Below are positions 16,721 to 30,116 of a stretch of 64,000 bases of DNA, piece by piece (the stretch's first letter is position 1; each line of letters opens with the position of its first letter). Position numbers and translations under genes: made by a program. The DNA is from G963717155 sp963717155 (lineage in GTDB: Bacteria; Actinomycetota; Thermoleophilia; Gaiellales; JALYLC01): NCBI GenBank assembly GCA_963717155.1, contig OY970326.1, positions 62,001 to 126,000 on the forward strand, in the 5' to 3' direction. Under the pieces are notes generated by a model. That model had not been told where the DNA came from. It worked only from the letters and a program-made list of their open reading frames with translations, and searched no databases.

Positions 16721-18746
16721 CGCAGACGCGTGGATCGTGCAGATCGAGGGGGTGGACGAGGCCCGCGAGCCCGCGCGCGCGGCGCTGCTGACGCTGAGCG
16801 ACGGGGTCATCGGCGCCCGCGCCGGCTCGGGCGCCGTTGACGGGGCCACCGGAGTCGTCGCGGCGGGCATCTACGCGGGGGATGGACCCGACACGGAGCT
16901 CGTGCAGCTCCCGCGCTGGAACGACGTCCCCGTCGAGGAGGCTCGCCCCCGACGCCGGGTGCTCGACCTCCGGGAGGGAACCCTGCGCACGGAGCTCGAC
17001 TCGGCTCGTGGTGCGGTGCGCACGCTCGCGTTCGCGTCGCTCGCGCGACCTGGAACCGCCGTTCTCGTCGTCGAGGACTCAGCGCCCGAGGCCGAGCGAC
17101 CGCCGCCTCTGCGCCTGCCGGCCGGAGGGTCGTCGGGTGTCGGCGATCGCTGGCAGTGGAACGGCAATGGGGGCGGCGTCGCCGTTGCGGCATCCGAGCG
17201 CCTGGCGCGCGTCACCGCATCGCGTGTTCGGCTCGAGCGCCTTGTGGCATACGCGACGGATCCCGCGCAGCCTCCCCGTCCCGAGGCGGCGCTCGAGGCG
17301 CTCGAGGCCGCCGAGCGGATCGGGATCGAGTCCCTGCTCGCCGAACAGCGCTCGGAGTGGGCTCGTCGCTGGTCGGCCGCCGACATCCGGATCGAGGGAG
17401 ACCCTGACCTGCAGCGGGCCGTCCGCTTCTCCCTGTTCCACCTGATCGCCTCGGTCGCCGATCGCCCCCAGGCGGCGCTCGGGGCGAAGGGTCTCAGCGG
17501 CCCCGGGTACCGCGGGCACGTCTTCTGGGACACCGACGTCTTCGTGCTCCCGTTCCTCGCCGCAACTCACCCCCCGGCGGCCGCTGCGCTCGTCGGCTAC
17601 CGCGTCGCGCGCCTCGCGGCTGCGCGGAGCGCCGCCGCCCGGAGGGGGTTCGAGGGCGCGCGCTTCCCGTGGGAGTCGGCCGGAAGCGGCGAAGACGTCA
17701 CACCGAGGGAGCTTCGCGACGGAAAGGGCCGGCTGGTGAACGTCCTGACCGGCGAGCAGGAGGAGCACATCACCGCCGACGTCGCGTGGGCCATGGCGCG
17801 GTACCAGAGCTGGAGCGGCAACCGCGAGATGCTCCCGGCCTGCCACGACCTGATCGGCGAGACCGCGCGCTACTGGGCCTCGCGGATCCGCGTCGACGCA
17901 GATGGCCGCGGCCACATCGAGGGCGTCATCGGTCCCGACGAGTACCACGAGAACGTCGATGACAACGCATTCACGAACGCGATGGCCCGGTGGAACCTCG
18001 TCCACGCCGCGAGCCTCGTGGGCGGGGAGGAGGCGGCCCGCTGGCGCTCCCTCGCAATTGCCCTCGTCGATGGGTTCGACGCTGCGACAGGCCGCCACGA
18101 GCAGTTCGCGGGGTACTTCGGGCTGGAGCCCCTGACTGTCGCCGATCTGCCGCCGGCCGCCGATCCTGTCGAGGTACTCGGCTGGGAGCACCTGCAGCGT
18201 ACGCAGCTGATCAAGCAGGCGGACGTCCTCATGCTCCATCTGCTCGTGCCCGCTCTCGCGGGAGCGGGCACGCTCGCAGCAGACGTCGACTGGTATGAGC
18301 CACGAACGACGCACGCCTCGTCGCTGTCGCGTCCGGTGCACGCCGCGTCACTCGCCCGTGCGGGTCGGCTCGACGGCGCCCGCTCCTACCTCAGGCAGGC
18401 CGCCACGATCGATCTCGACGATCGCGACGGGAGAACCCGCGAAGGCCTCCACATCGCAGCGATGGGCGGCGTGTGGCACGCACTCGTCCACGGCTTTGCC
18501 GGCCTCGAGCTGCATGGCCAGAACCTGCACCTCCATCCGCATCTGCCGCCGGACTGGGAGGCGCTCGAGTTCCAGGTCATCCTGCACCGCGCGGCGTTTC
18601 GTATCCGCGTGCTCCCCGACCGGGTCGTCGTGCGGTCGCAGGACGACCGCCGGGTCCGTGTCGGCGGCCCCGCTGACTGGGTCGAAGTTGGGCCTGAGGG
18701 CGTTGAGCTCGAGCACGACGCGTTCGGCTGGGGCACCGCCGGCTGA
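16704..18746 (+). CDS. GH65 family disaccharide phosphorylase
   Basis: 680 residues from GTG 16704. It belongs to the maltose/trehalose/kojibiose phosphorylase family: the barrel begins near FSLFHLIASVADRP, the helix GHVFWDTDVFVLP is diagnostic, the general acid is Glu in IEGVIGPDEYHENVDDNAF, and the phosphate/sugar segment is EPRTTHASSLSRPVHA. The N-terminal beta domain is somewhat shorter than usual. It would phosphorolyse an alpha-glucosyl disaccharide to beta-glucose 1-phosphate without ATP cost. It overlaps the protease gene by 17 nt, so it is the last gene of the hydrogenase operon, an unusual partnership. Exact disaccharide unknown. Confidence 0.88.
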   Translation: MAQDADADAWIVQIEGVDEAREPARAALLTLSDGVIGARAGSGAVDGATGVVAAGIYAGDGPDTELVQLPRWNDVPVEEARPRRRVLDLREGTLRTELDSARGAVRTLAFASLARPGTAVLVVEDSAPEAERPPPLRLPAGGSSGVGDRWQWNGNGGGVAVAASERLARVTASRVRLERLVAYATDPAQPPRPEAALEALEAAERIGIESLLAEQRSEWARRWSAADIRIEGDPDLQRAVRFSLFHLIASVADRPQAALGAKGLSGPGYRGHVFWDTDVFVLPFLAATHPPAAAALVGYRVARLAAARSAAARRGFEGARFPWESAGSGEDVTPRELRDGKGRLVNVLTGEQEEHITADVAWAMARYQSWSGNREMLPACHDLIGETARYWASRIRVDADGRGHIEGVIGPDEYHENVDDNAFTNAMARWNLVHAASLVGGEEAARWRSLAIALVDGFDAATGRHEQFAGYFGLEPLTVADLPPAADPVEVLGWEHLQRTQLIKQADVLMLHLLVPALAGAGTLAADVDWYEPRTTHASSLSRPVHAASLARAGRLDGARSYLRQAATIDLDDRDGRTREGLHIAAMGGVWHALVHGFAGLELHGQNLHLHPHLPPDWEALEFQVILHRAAFRIRVLPDRVVVRSQDDRRVRVGGPADWVEVGPEGVELEHDAFGWGTAG

Positions 18747-18753
18747 GAAGTCG

Positions 18754-19716
18754 CTACGCCAGGGACGGGTCGCTCGTCCGCCGCGGACCGAGAACCGACG
18801 CGGCGCCGTGCCTCCGAGCACGCAGCTCGAGCCCGACGAGCAGCAACGCCTGAACGATCACGAAGGTGCTCGTGACCGCCGCGATCGTTCCGTCGGCCGC
18901 GGCCGTTCCACTCGCGAGGTTGTACGCGCCGTGCCAGACCGCACACGCGAGGATGCTGCCGCCTGTCCCGTTGTAGAGCCAGGTGAGCACGATCGAGCCG
19001 CAGGCGAGGCCGAAGACGAATCCGATGTAGCCGACCGGCGCGAAGTCGCGGTACGTGGCGACGGTGAAGAACAGGGGGGCGTGCCAGACGGCCCAGATCG
19101 GAGTGACGAGCAGCGCGGCGGCGAGGGCGCCGTGGCGACGCTGCAACTGGGGCAGCGCGAAGCCGCGCCAGCCGGTCTCCTCGCCGAAGGCCGCGAGGAC
19201 CACGATTACCGCGACGGGCAGAACGCCGATCGCCGGCACGCCGCTGAAGCGGCCGAAGTCGCTCCAGCCCGGAAGCGTTCCGGCAGCGAGGGCGACCGCG
19301 ACCGCAATGGCGAGGAATGCGAGCGGACTCAGCGTTGCGGCCCACCAGCGCAGGGGCATGCGCCAGAGGCCGACGCGGCCGAGCAGGTCGCGAACGCCGC
19401 CACGACCCCAGACAAGCGCCGTGACGACCAATGCCGCGAGGGCCGGGCCCAGGAGCGCCGGGAGGTGCGTCGGCCAGCCGATGCCCCGCTCGACGACGTC
19501 GTCGGCGCCTACGAGAGGGAGCATCCACGTCCACGAGATCGCGTACGCCAGGATCACGAACGCCGCCAACGGCCATGACCGGACTGCGCTGACGCTCGGA
19601 AGGAGCGTCCTCGCGCCGCGGCCCGTCGCCGTTCCGGGCAGCTCGTGCCACGATGCGCGCGTCCGATCCACGTGCACAGCGTCACTCGCGAGACCTTCGT
19701 CGCCATCGGCGCGCAC
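18754..19716 (-). CDS. CPBP family intramembrane metalloprotease
   Basis: Up to 320 residues with seven or eight hydrophobic helices. The CPBP/CAAX signatures are present: GEETGWRGFALP (the EExxxR motif), WAVWHAPLFF and VWHGAYNLASG. The GTG at 19716 is the furthest start; the first 45 residues are polar and not conserved, and the fold begins around AVRSWPLAAFVIL, so the true start is probably later but no clear RBS decides it. It ends 7 bp from the GH65 stop (convergent). Substrate unknown. Confidence 0.82.
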   Translation of the reverse strand: MRADGDEGLASDAVHVDRTRASWHELPGTATGRGARTLLPSVSAVRSWPLAAFVILAYAISWTWMLPLVGADDVVERGIGWPTHLPALLGPALAALVVTALVWGRGGVRDLLGRVGLWRMPLRWWAATLSPLAFLAIAVAVALAAGTLPGWSDFGRFSGVPAIGVLPVAVIVVLAAFGEETGWRGFALPQLQRRHGALAAALLVTPIWAVWHAPLFFTVATYRDFAPVGYIGFVFGLACGSIVLTWLYNGTGGSILACAVWHGAYNLASGTAAADGTIAAVTSTFVIVQALLLVGLELRARRHGAASVLGPRRTSDPSLA

Positions 19717-19752
19717 GCCACATCGAGCTGCGGAAACACCGCATTTGTATTG

Positions 19753-20759
19753 CTATGGCAGGTACAGGCTCCTGTTCGCCCGCCGCAGCGCCTGCACGTA
19801 GCTCGCTCGCTCGTAGGCCGTCGCGTCCGCGTCAGGTGGCACGGCGAGCTTGCCGCGGATCTCGCCGACAGCGGAGAACCCCTTGCTCGCCATCCACTGC
19901 TCGAGCCCGTCGAGCAGTACCGTCGCGTGCTCGCGGCCGTGCCGCAGCAGTGCTGAGGCGGTCATCACGACGTCCGCTCCCGCGAGCAGGAACCTCGCGA
20001 CGTCGGCCGAGGTCTCGACGCCGGTCGTCGCGGCGAGCGAGGCGCGGACCCGGCCGTGCAGGAGCGCGATCCAGGTGCGCGGCAGCGTGCCATCGACCGG
20101 GTTGGAGAGACGCACCTCGTGCACGATCGCGATCCGGTCCGGATCGATGTCGGGCTGAAGGAACCGGTTGAACAGGACCAGCGCGTCCGCGCCCGCCTCG
20201 TCGAGCCGGAGCGCCATCTCACCCAGCGAGCTGAAGTACGGGCTCAGCTTGACGGCGATGGGCACGCGGACGGCGCCCTTGACCCGCAGCAGGACATCGA
20301 CGGTCCGCTGCTCCACGTCGCGGCCCGAGATGCGAGGGTCGCCGGGGAGGTAGTAGATGTTCAGCTCGATCGCGGCCGCGCCGGCCTCCTGCATGGCGTG
20401 CGCGTACTCGACCCAGGCGCCGCTCGTGGTGCAGTTGAGACTCCCGATCACGGGCACGTCGACGGCGGCGACGGCGCGTTCGATGAGGCTGAGGTAGCGT
20501 CGGGGTCCGACCACCTCCTCGGCGGCAGCCGGGAAGTACGAGAGCGACTCCGCGAAGCTGTCGCCGCCCGCCTCCACGAGCTGCGCGTCGCGGGCCGCCT
20601 CGCGACGCAGCTGCTCCTCGAAGAGCGAGTAGATGACCACAGCGCCGACGCCGGCGTCGGCGAGGCGCCGGATCGAGTCCACGGACTGGGAGAGCGGGGA
20701 GGCCGACGCGATCAGCGGATTGCGGAGTGAGAGGCCCATGTAGTCGGTCGACAGGTCCA

Positions 20760-20760
<1 letters not shown>
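19753..20760 (-). CDS. dihydroorotate dehydrogenase-like flavoprotein
   Basis: 335 residues, TIM-barrel class. N-terminal DYMGLSLRNPLIASASPLS, AIELNIYYLPGDPRISG, PIAVKLSPYFSS and GADVVMTASALLRHG match the 'dihydroorotate dehydrogenase-like' family that rides next to pyruvate:ferredoxin oxidoreductase genes. It lacks the C-terminal ferredoxin domain of PreA-type dihydropyrimidine dehydrogenase, so pyrimidine reduction is only one option. The ATG at 20760 shares bases with the nifJ stop (ATGA). A longer upstream frame exists but is the shadow of nifJ. Confidence 0.88.
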
Positions 20761-24329
<3,569 letters not shown>

Positions 24330-24330
24330 C

Positions 24331-25953
24331 TCAGCCACGCTCGTCGAGCATGTCGATGGCGTGCACCGGACACTGCTCGAAGCAGGCCCCGCAGCCGGTA
24401 CAGCGGTCGTAGTCGAACCGGTAGCGGTGCCCGGGGCCAAGCTTGATCACGGCATCCTCGGGGCAGGCGCCGAGGCAGCCGTCGCACTCGAAGCAGTTGC
24501 CACAAGACAGACAGCGTCCGGCCTCGTAGACGGCCTCCTCGGCCGAAAGCCCGCCGACGACCTCGTCGAAGCCCGTAACACGACGCTCGGGCGCGACCTC
24601 CGGCTGCTCCCGGCGAGCGGAGTCTCCGAAGTACCAGAGATGCAGCCTGTCGAAGGTCGCGACGTCATGCTTCGGCGGACTCGTGGCCGCGGCGCTCCGG
24701 AGCCAGGCATCGATGGAGCGGGCTGCCTTCTTGCCGTGCCCGACGCCGACGGTCACCGTGCGCTCGCTCGGCACCATGTCTCCGCCCGCGAACACGCCGG
24801 GACAGCCCGTCTCGAACGACGTGGAAACACGCACGGTCCCGGCGCTGTCGAACTCGACCCCTGGAACCTCGCGCAGGAACGCGGTGTCGCTCTCCTGTCC
24901 GAGAGCCAGGATCACGGTGTCGGCCGCGAGCGTCTCGAACCGGCCGGTCGGCTGCGGGTAGCCCGACTCGTCGAGTTCCATCACCTCGACCTGAAGCTCG
25001 GGTCCGTCGAACGCGGTGATCGTCCGGAGCCAGTTGATCCGAACGCCCTCGCGCTCGGCATCCTCGGCCTCCTCGAGATGGGCGGGCATCTGCTCGCGGG
25101 TTCGCCGGTAGACGATGAGCGCCTCGTCCGCGCCGAGACGGCGAGCGACGCGCGCGGCATCCATCGCCGTGTTGCCACCGCCGTACACCGCGACCCGGCG
25201 CCCGATCGTCGGCCGCTCACCCGATGCGACGCTGCGCAGGAACGCGGTCGCGTCGACGATCCGCGCAGCATCGCGCGCGGGGATGTCGACCCGCTTCGAC
25301 AGGTGTGCGCCGACCGCGACGAAGACCGCATCGAAGCGGCCTTCCTGCCGCTCGGCGGCGAGGTCCTCGACGCGATGCTCGCACGTCATGCGTACACCCA
25401 TCGCTGCGATGCGCGCAATCTCGCCACCGAGCACATCGCGGGGCAGGCGGTAGGCCGGGATCCCGTAGCGCATCATCCCGCCGGGCTCGTCGCTCGAGTC
25501 GCGGATCTCGACCTCGTGGCCGAGCCTCGCCAGGTGGTAGGCAGCTGACAGGCCGCTCGGCCCGGCGCCGACGACCAGCACGCGCTTATCGCTTCTGAGC
25601 CCGGACGGGCCGAGGCGCCAGTCCTGCTCGAGCGCGAGGTCCCCGAGGAACCGCTCGACGGGGTGGATCGAGACGGCGCTGTCGAGGTCGGCGCGGTTGC
25701 AGACGCTCTCGCACGGGTGGTAGCAGACGCGCCCGTGGATTGCGGGAAACGGATTGTCGACGACGAGCTGACGCCACGCCTGCTCGTGCCGGCCGGCCTT
25801 GGTGTGCGCGAGCCAGGCCTGGATGTTCTCACCGGCCGGGCATCCGGCGTTGCAGGGCGGCAGCAGGTCGACGTAGACGGGTCGACGCTCGCGTATCGGA
25901 CCGGTGACGTGCCGTCCATGTACGAGGTCCGGAAGCGGCGTGAGGTCCGGCAT
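24331..25953 (-). CDS. GltD-like NADPH-dependent FAD/Fe-S oxidoreductase with C-terminal ferredoxin domain
   Basis: 540 residues. The N-terminal Fe-S domain reads CNAGCPAGENIQAW and CYHPCESVCNR; then FAD-binding GAGPSGLSAAYHLARLG and NADP-binding VYGGGNTAMDAARVARR, as in glutamate synthase small subunit, NfnB and PreT. The C-terminus adds two 4Fe-4S sets, CLSCGNCFECDGCLGACP and CTGCGACFEQCP. It most likely moves electrons between PFOR-reduced ferredoxin and NADP(H). ATG 25953 starts the conserved region (MPDLTPLPDLVHG); ATG 25989 upstream is possible. It heads the operon with nifJ and the DHOD-like gene. Confidence 0.88.
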   Translation of the reverse strand: MPDLTPLPDLVHGRHVTGPIRERRPVYVDLLPPCNAGCPAGENIQAWLAHTKAGRHEQAWRQLVVDNPFPAIHGRVCYHPCESVCNRADLDSAVSIHPVERFLGDLALEQDWRLGPSGLRSDKRVLVVGAGPSGLSAAYHLARLGHEVEIRDSSDEPGGMMRYGIPAYRLPRDVLGGEIARIAAMGVRMTCEHRVEDLAAERQEGRFDAVFVAVGAHLSKRVDIPARDAARIVDATAFLRSVASGERPTIGRRVAVYGGGNTAMDAARVARRLGADEALIVYRRTREQMPAHLEEAEDAEREGVRINWLRTITAFDGPELQVEVMELDESGYPQPTGRFETLAADTVILALGQESDTAFLREVPGVEFDSAGTVRVSTSFETGCPGVFAGGDMVPSERTVTVGVGHGKKAARSIDAWLRSAAATSPPKHDVATFDRLHLWYFGDSARREQPEVAPERRVTGFDEVVGGLSAEEAVYEAGRCLSCGNCFECDGCLGACPEDAVIKLGPGHRYRFDYDRCTGCGACFEQCPVHAIDMLDERG

Positions 25954-26133
25954 CGACACAACGATCACAGCAGCTCGCGCGTCCGCCATCGGCGCCTGCG
26001 CCGACTGCCATCGCGGGAAACCACGCATACGGGCACGGTCGCCGGCCGCGAGGGTGGACGCGCGTAGAAAGCCGAACTGCAACTAGGGGGCTGCTCGGAC
26101 GCGCCGCGACCAGATCTCGGCGATCGTCGTGGG

Positions 26134-26838
26134 ATGGATCAGGAGAGCTCCGCACTCGACCAGCGTTTTCGCGACCGCTCTGAAGCCGGTCGTGAGCTCG
26201 CCGGACGGCTCGGCAAGTTCGCCGGCCGCGACGATGTGATCGTCCTCGGGCTCGCCCGCGGGGGAGTGGCCGTCGCGTTTGAGGTTGCCCGCTCGCTGCA
26301 TGCGCCGCTCGACGTCTTCCTCGTCCGAAAGCTCGGCGTTCCGGGCCACGAGGAGCACGCCTTCGGGGCGGTCGCAAGCGGTGGCGTACGCGTGGTGAAC
26401 CAGCATCTGATCGAGGTGCTCGGGCTGTCTCCGGCGTCGATCGAGACGATCGAGGCCGGCGAGCTTCGCGAGCTCGAGCATCGCGCGCGTGTCTACCGTG
26501 GCAACCGCCCGCCCCCGCAGGTCGCGGGCCGGACGGTCATCCTCGTCGACGACGGCCTAGCGACCGGCGCGACGATGCTGGCGGCGGTCACCGCATTGCG
26601 TCAGGAGCAGGTCGGGATGATCGTGGTCGCGGTGCCGGTTGCGGGCCCCGAGGTCTCCGACACGTTGCACGCTGCCGCCGATGAGGTCGTCTGCCTCCTG
26701 GCGCCGCGCATGCTGTACGCCGTCGGGGTCTGGTACGACGATTTCTCGCAGACGACCGACGAGGAAGTGCGAGCGTTGCTCGAGCGGGCGCAGGAGCACC
26801 GTGCCGGCGGCCCGGGCAGTCCGCACACGACTCGATGA
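26134..26838 (+). CDS. phosphoribosyltransferase-like protein
   Basis: 234 residues. The PRPP-binding loop is VILVDDGLATGATM, with an N-terminal hood ending VIVLGLARGGVAVAFEVA and PLDVFLVRKLG. This architecture is the family found in mycobacterial DosR-type dormancy regions (for example the N-terminal part of Rv2030c). The base or acceptor is unknown. The TGA overlaps the ATG of the following P-type ATPase. The 180 bp upstream, shared with the divergent GltD-like operon, holds no repeat I trust. Confidence 0.85.
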   Translation: MDQESSALDQRFRDRSEAGRELAGRLGKFAGRDDVIVLGLARGGVAVAFEVARSLHAPLDVFLVRKLGVPGHEEHAFGAVASGGVRVVNQHLIEVLGLSPASIETIEAGELRELEHRARVYRGNRPPPQVAGRTVILVDDGLATGATMLAAVTALRQEQVGMIVVAVPVAGPEVSDTLHAAADEVVCLLAPRMLYAVGVWYDDFSQTTDEEVRALLERAQEHRAGGPGSPHTTR

Positions 26839-29624
26839 GCGGCGGGCCGACGACGCTCCCCGAGGTCACGCTGGGTGGCACGGGCCACGAAGCGGATCCG
26901 CTCGAGGATCCCCTTCGCTCGCTGGACCTCGTGCTGCGGGATCTCCGCGCTGGCGCCGGCGGCCTCTCGTCGCGTGAGGCTGCCCGGCGGCTTGTCGTCT
27001 ACGGGCCCAACGAGCTCGAGCGGCGGAAGGGACGATCGTGGCCGAGGGAGCTTGGACGCCAGCTGACGCACCCACTGGCGCTGCTGCTGTGGGGCGCCGC
27101 CGCGCTCGCGCTGGCGTCGGGCAGCACCGTTGTCGCAGTCGCCGTGATCATCGTGATCCTGCTGAACGCCGGGCTCGCCTTCGTCCAGGAGCAGCAGGCG
27201 GAGCAGTCGGTGGAGGCGTTGCGGCGATATCTGCCGCAACAGGCGACGGTCATCCGCGACGGGGCGCGGGCTGTCGTCGATGCTCGGCTCCTCGTGCCCG
27301 GCGATCTGTTGATCCTCAGCGAGGGCGATCGCATCTCAGCGGACGCACGTCTTCTCGAGGGCTCACTCGAGGTCGACACCTCATCGATCAACGGCGAATC
27401 GCTGCCCGCGTATCGCGAGGCATCGCCCGACAAGCAGTCTGGGCCTCTCCTCGAAGCGCCGAATCTCGTGTTCAGCGGCACCTCCTGCACGGGCGGCGAG
27501 GCGCGGGCCCTTGCGTTCGCGACCGGCATGCACACCGAGCTCGGGCGCATTGCCGCGCTGTCCCAGCGCACGGAGCGCGAATCGAGCCCGCTCGAGCTCG
27601 ACGTGCGGAAGGTGGCATGGATCATCGCGGCCGTGGCAATCGCGATCGGCGCCGCCTTCGTGCCGCTCGGGATCCTCGCGGGCCTCTCGGTCGCGGGCTC
27701 GATCTCGTTCGCGATCGGGCTGTTGCTCGGGAACGTCCCCGAGGGCCTGCTTCCGACGATCACGCTCGCGCTCGCGATCGGCGTACGCCGGCTCGCGAGC
27801 CGTGGGGCGCTCGTGAAGCGGCTGTCCGCCGTCGAGACGCTGGGCTCGACGACCGTGGTCTGCACCGACAAGACCGGAACGTTGACCGAGAATCGCATGC
27901 AGGTAACCGGGGTCTGGACATCCTCGGGATCCCGCGATCTCGATCCAGAGCTGGGGCTTGTGGACGACGCCGCGAGTCCGCGTGATCCGGCACTCGGCGC
28001 GATCGCGATCGTCATCACCGCCTGCAACAACGCCGAGCTCGGCGACGAACGCGACAGCGGTGATCCGACCGAGATCGCGCTGCTACACGCGGCGCGGTTG
28101 CTCGGCGAGGACGCGGGACGGGCGCGACGCGAGGCAGGACGCCGTCGCCAGTTCCACTTCGATCCCACGATCAAGCTGATGTCGACGATCGACGAGGACT
28201 CGGCGGGACGCCTGGTGGTGAACGCGAAGGGTGCGCCCGAGACGCTGATCGATCGGTGCACGGCCATTCGTCGAGGCGACTCCGTCGTCCCGCTCGGCGA
28301 AGGCGCCCGCGCCGAGATCGAGCGCGTCGTCGACGACGCAGCGGCCAGGGGTCTCCGTGTGCTTGCGATTGCCACACGTGAGCTACCCGCCGATGCGACA
28401 GTTCCCGAGAAGCGCGAGGGCGCCGAGCGCGAGCTCGTCCTGCTCGGCCTGGTGTCGATGTTCGACCCTCCACGCCCCGAGGTCGCCGATGCGGTCGCGC
28501 GCTGCCACCGGGCCGGTGTTCGGATCATCGTCGTCACGGGCGACCACGGCCTGACCGCGAGCTCGATCGCTCGCAGCGTCGGAATTGTCGGGGATCACCC
28601 GACCGTACTGACGGGCGAGGAGCTCGCGCGGCTCGACGAGTCGAAGCTCGACAGCCTGCTTCGCGATACCGAGGAGCTCATCATCGCGCGCGCCTCGCCG
28701 GAGGCCAAGCTCCGGATCGCCGACGCGCTCCGTGCCGAAGGCCAGGTCGTCGCGATGACGGGAGACGGCGTCAACGACGCTCCCGCCCTGCGGCGTGCCG
28801 ACATCGGCGTCGCGATGGGCATATCCGGCACCGACGTGGCCCGCGAGGCATCGACGATGGTGCTCACGGACGACAACTTCGCGACGATCGTGTCTGCCAT
28901 CGAGGAGGGTCGTCGCGTCTTCGCGAACGTCCGGAAGTTCGTCTTCTACATCTTCGTGCATGCGGTTCCCGAGGTGGCGCCGCTGCTCGTCTTCGCCCTC
29001 GCGGGGGGAGCGATCCCGCTACCCCTCACGGCACTGTTGATCCTCGCCATCGACCTCGGGACCGAGACGCTTCCCGCCCTCGGACTGGCACGCGAGGCTG
29101 TCGAGCCCGGTGTGATGGACCAACCCCCGCGAAGCCGGTCGGACGGGGTGATCAGCCGCGCGATGTTGTTCCGGGCCTGGGCGTTCCTCGGCGTCATCTC
29201 GGCCGTGCTCGTGCTCGCGGGGTTCTTCCTCGTCCTCTACCGCGCGGGCTGGCGGCCCGGCGACGCGACGGGCCCCGGAACCCCGCTTCATTACGCGTAC
29301 CTCCAGGCCACGACGATGACCTTCCTCGGCATCGTCGCCTGTCAGGTCGGCACGCTGTTCGCGGCCCGGACAGATCGGGCGTCGCTGCGAAGCATCGGTG
29401 TCTTCAGCAACAGGCTGGTGCTCGCCGGGATCGCGTTCGAGCTCGCGTTCTCGGCGCTGCTCATCTTCGTGCCCCAACTGCAACAGGTCTTCGCCACCGC
29501 TCCACCCCCGCCATCGGATCTCCTCATCCTCATCCTGTTCCCGCTCGTGGTCTGGGGCTGCGACGAGCTGCGACGAGCTGCGATCCGCTCCGGCGCCTCA
29601 ACACGTGCCCGGCCGGCGGTCTAG
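26835..29624 (+). CDS. P-type cation ATPase, class II/IIC-like
   Basis: 929 residues. N-terminal cation-ATPase domain (GLSSREAARRLVVYGPNEL), actuator INGES (about 185), ion-site GNVPEGLLPTIT (about 299), phosphorylation DKTGTLTEN with Asp about 345, hinge GDGVNDAPALRRADIGVAMG, and a C-terminal domain with IDLGTETLPALGLARE. NVPEGLL resembles Na/K- and Ca-ATPases rather than H+-ATPases, so a monovalent or calcium cation is likely. It overlaps the phosphoribosyltransferase gene (ATGA). A 10-bp unit is repeated in tandem near the 3' end (29559-29583), which sets the last 15 codons. Confidence 0.92.
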   Translation: MSGGPTTLPEVTLGGTGHEADPLEDPLRSLDLVLRDLRAGAGGLSSREAARRLVVYGPNELERRKGRSWPRELGRQLTHPLALLLWGAAALALASGSTVVAVAVIIVILLNAGLAFVQEQQAEQSVEALRRYLPQQATVIRDGARAVVDARLLVPGDLLILSEGDRISADARLLEGSLEVDTSSINGESLPAYREASPDKQSGPLLEAPNLVFSGTSCTGGEARALAFATGMHTELGRIAALSQRTERESSPLELDVRKVAWIIAAVAIAIGAAFVPLGILAGLSVAGSISFAIGLLLGNVPEGLLPTITLALAIGVRRLASRGALVKRLSAVETLGSTTVVCTDKTGTLTENRMQVTGVWTSSGSRDLDPELGLVDDAASPRDPALGAIAIVITACNNAELGDERDSGDPTEIALLHAARLLGEDAGRARREAGRRRQFHFDPTIKLMSTIDEDSAGRLVVNAKGAPETLIDRCTAIRRGDSVVPLGEGARAEIERVVDDAAARGLRVLAIATRELPADATVPEKREGAERELVLLGLVSMFDPPRPEVADAVARCHRAGVRIIVVTGDHGLTASSIARSVGIVGDHPTVLTGEELARLDESKLDSLLRDTEELIIARASPEAKLRIADALRAEGQVVAMTGDGVNDAPALRRADIGVAMGISGTDVAREASTMVLTDDNFATIVSAIEEGRRVFANVRKFVFYIFVHAVPEVAPLLVFALAGGAIPLPLTALLILAIDLGTETLPALGLAREAVEPGVMDQPPRSRSDGVISRAMLFRAWAFLGVISAVLVLAGFFLVLYRAGWRPGDATGPGTPLHYAYLQATTMTFLGIVACQVGTLFAARTDRASLRSIGVFSNRLVLAGIAFELAFSALLIFVPQLQQVFATAPPPPSDLLILILFPLVVWGCDELRRAAIRSGASTRARPAV

Positions 29625-29657
29625 CATCGTCACTTCGTATCGCACTGGAGGTGCGCA

Positions 29658-30095
29658 ATGTTCGAGACGGTAGTGCTCGCTCTCGACGGCTCGGAGTCGT
29701 CCGACAAGGCGCTTGCGTATGCGACGCGGCTTGCCAAGGAGCACGGAAGCAAGGTCCACGCCGTCCACATCGTCGAGCTGGTCGCCGGCCGGGGCGGTGG
29801 CACCGTGAACCTGAACGAGGACGAGCTGACGGCCAAGATCAGGAGTCAGGTCGACGCGCTCACCGGAGCCGGAATCGCTGCGGAGCTCGAGATGACGGCG
29901 GCCATGGCCGGTGGGCCGGCGCATGTCATCGCCGATGCCGCCGCCAAGGTCGGAGCCGATCTGATCGTCACCGGATCGCGTGGGCACACCGCGCTTGCAG
30001 GAATCATGCTCGGCAGCGTGGCGCAGCGACTGCTGCACCTCGCCCACTGCCCCGTGCTGGTCGTTCCGAGGGGCGCGGCACTCGCGGCGGACTGA
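29658..30095 (+). CDS. universal stress protein (UspA family)
   Basis: 145 residues with the full fold: VVLALDGSESSDKAL at the start and the canonical ATP loop GSRGHTALAGIMLGS (G-2x-G-9x-G-S), then CPVLVVPRG. GGAGG lies at 29646-29650, 7 nt before the ATG. It follows the P-type ATPase by 33 bp and probably shares its transcript, giving a PRTase-ATPase-USP unit like those of mycobacterial dormancy regions. Confidence 0.92.
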   Translation: MFETVVLALDGSESSDKALAYATRLAKEHGSKVHAVHIVELVAGRGGGTVNLNEDELTAKIRSQVDALTGAGIAAELEMTAAMAGGPAHVIADAAAKVGADLIVTGSRGHTALAGIMLGSVAQRLLHLAHCPVLVVPRGAALAAD

Positions 30096-30116
30096 GCGTG
30101 CGCCGCGCGGAGCGAG

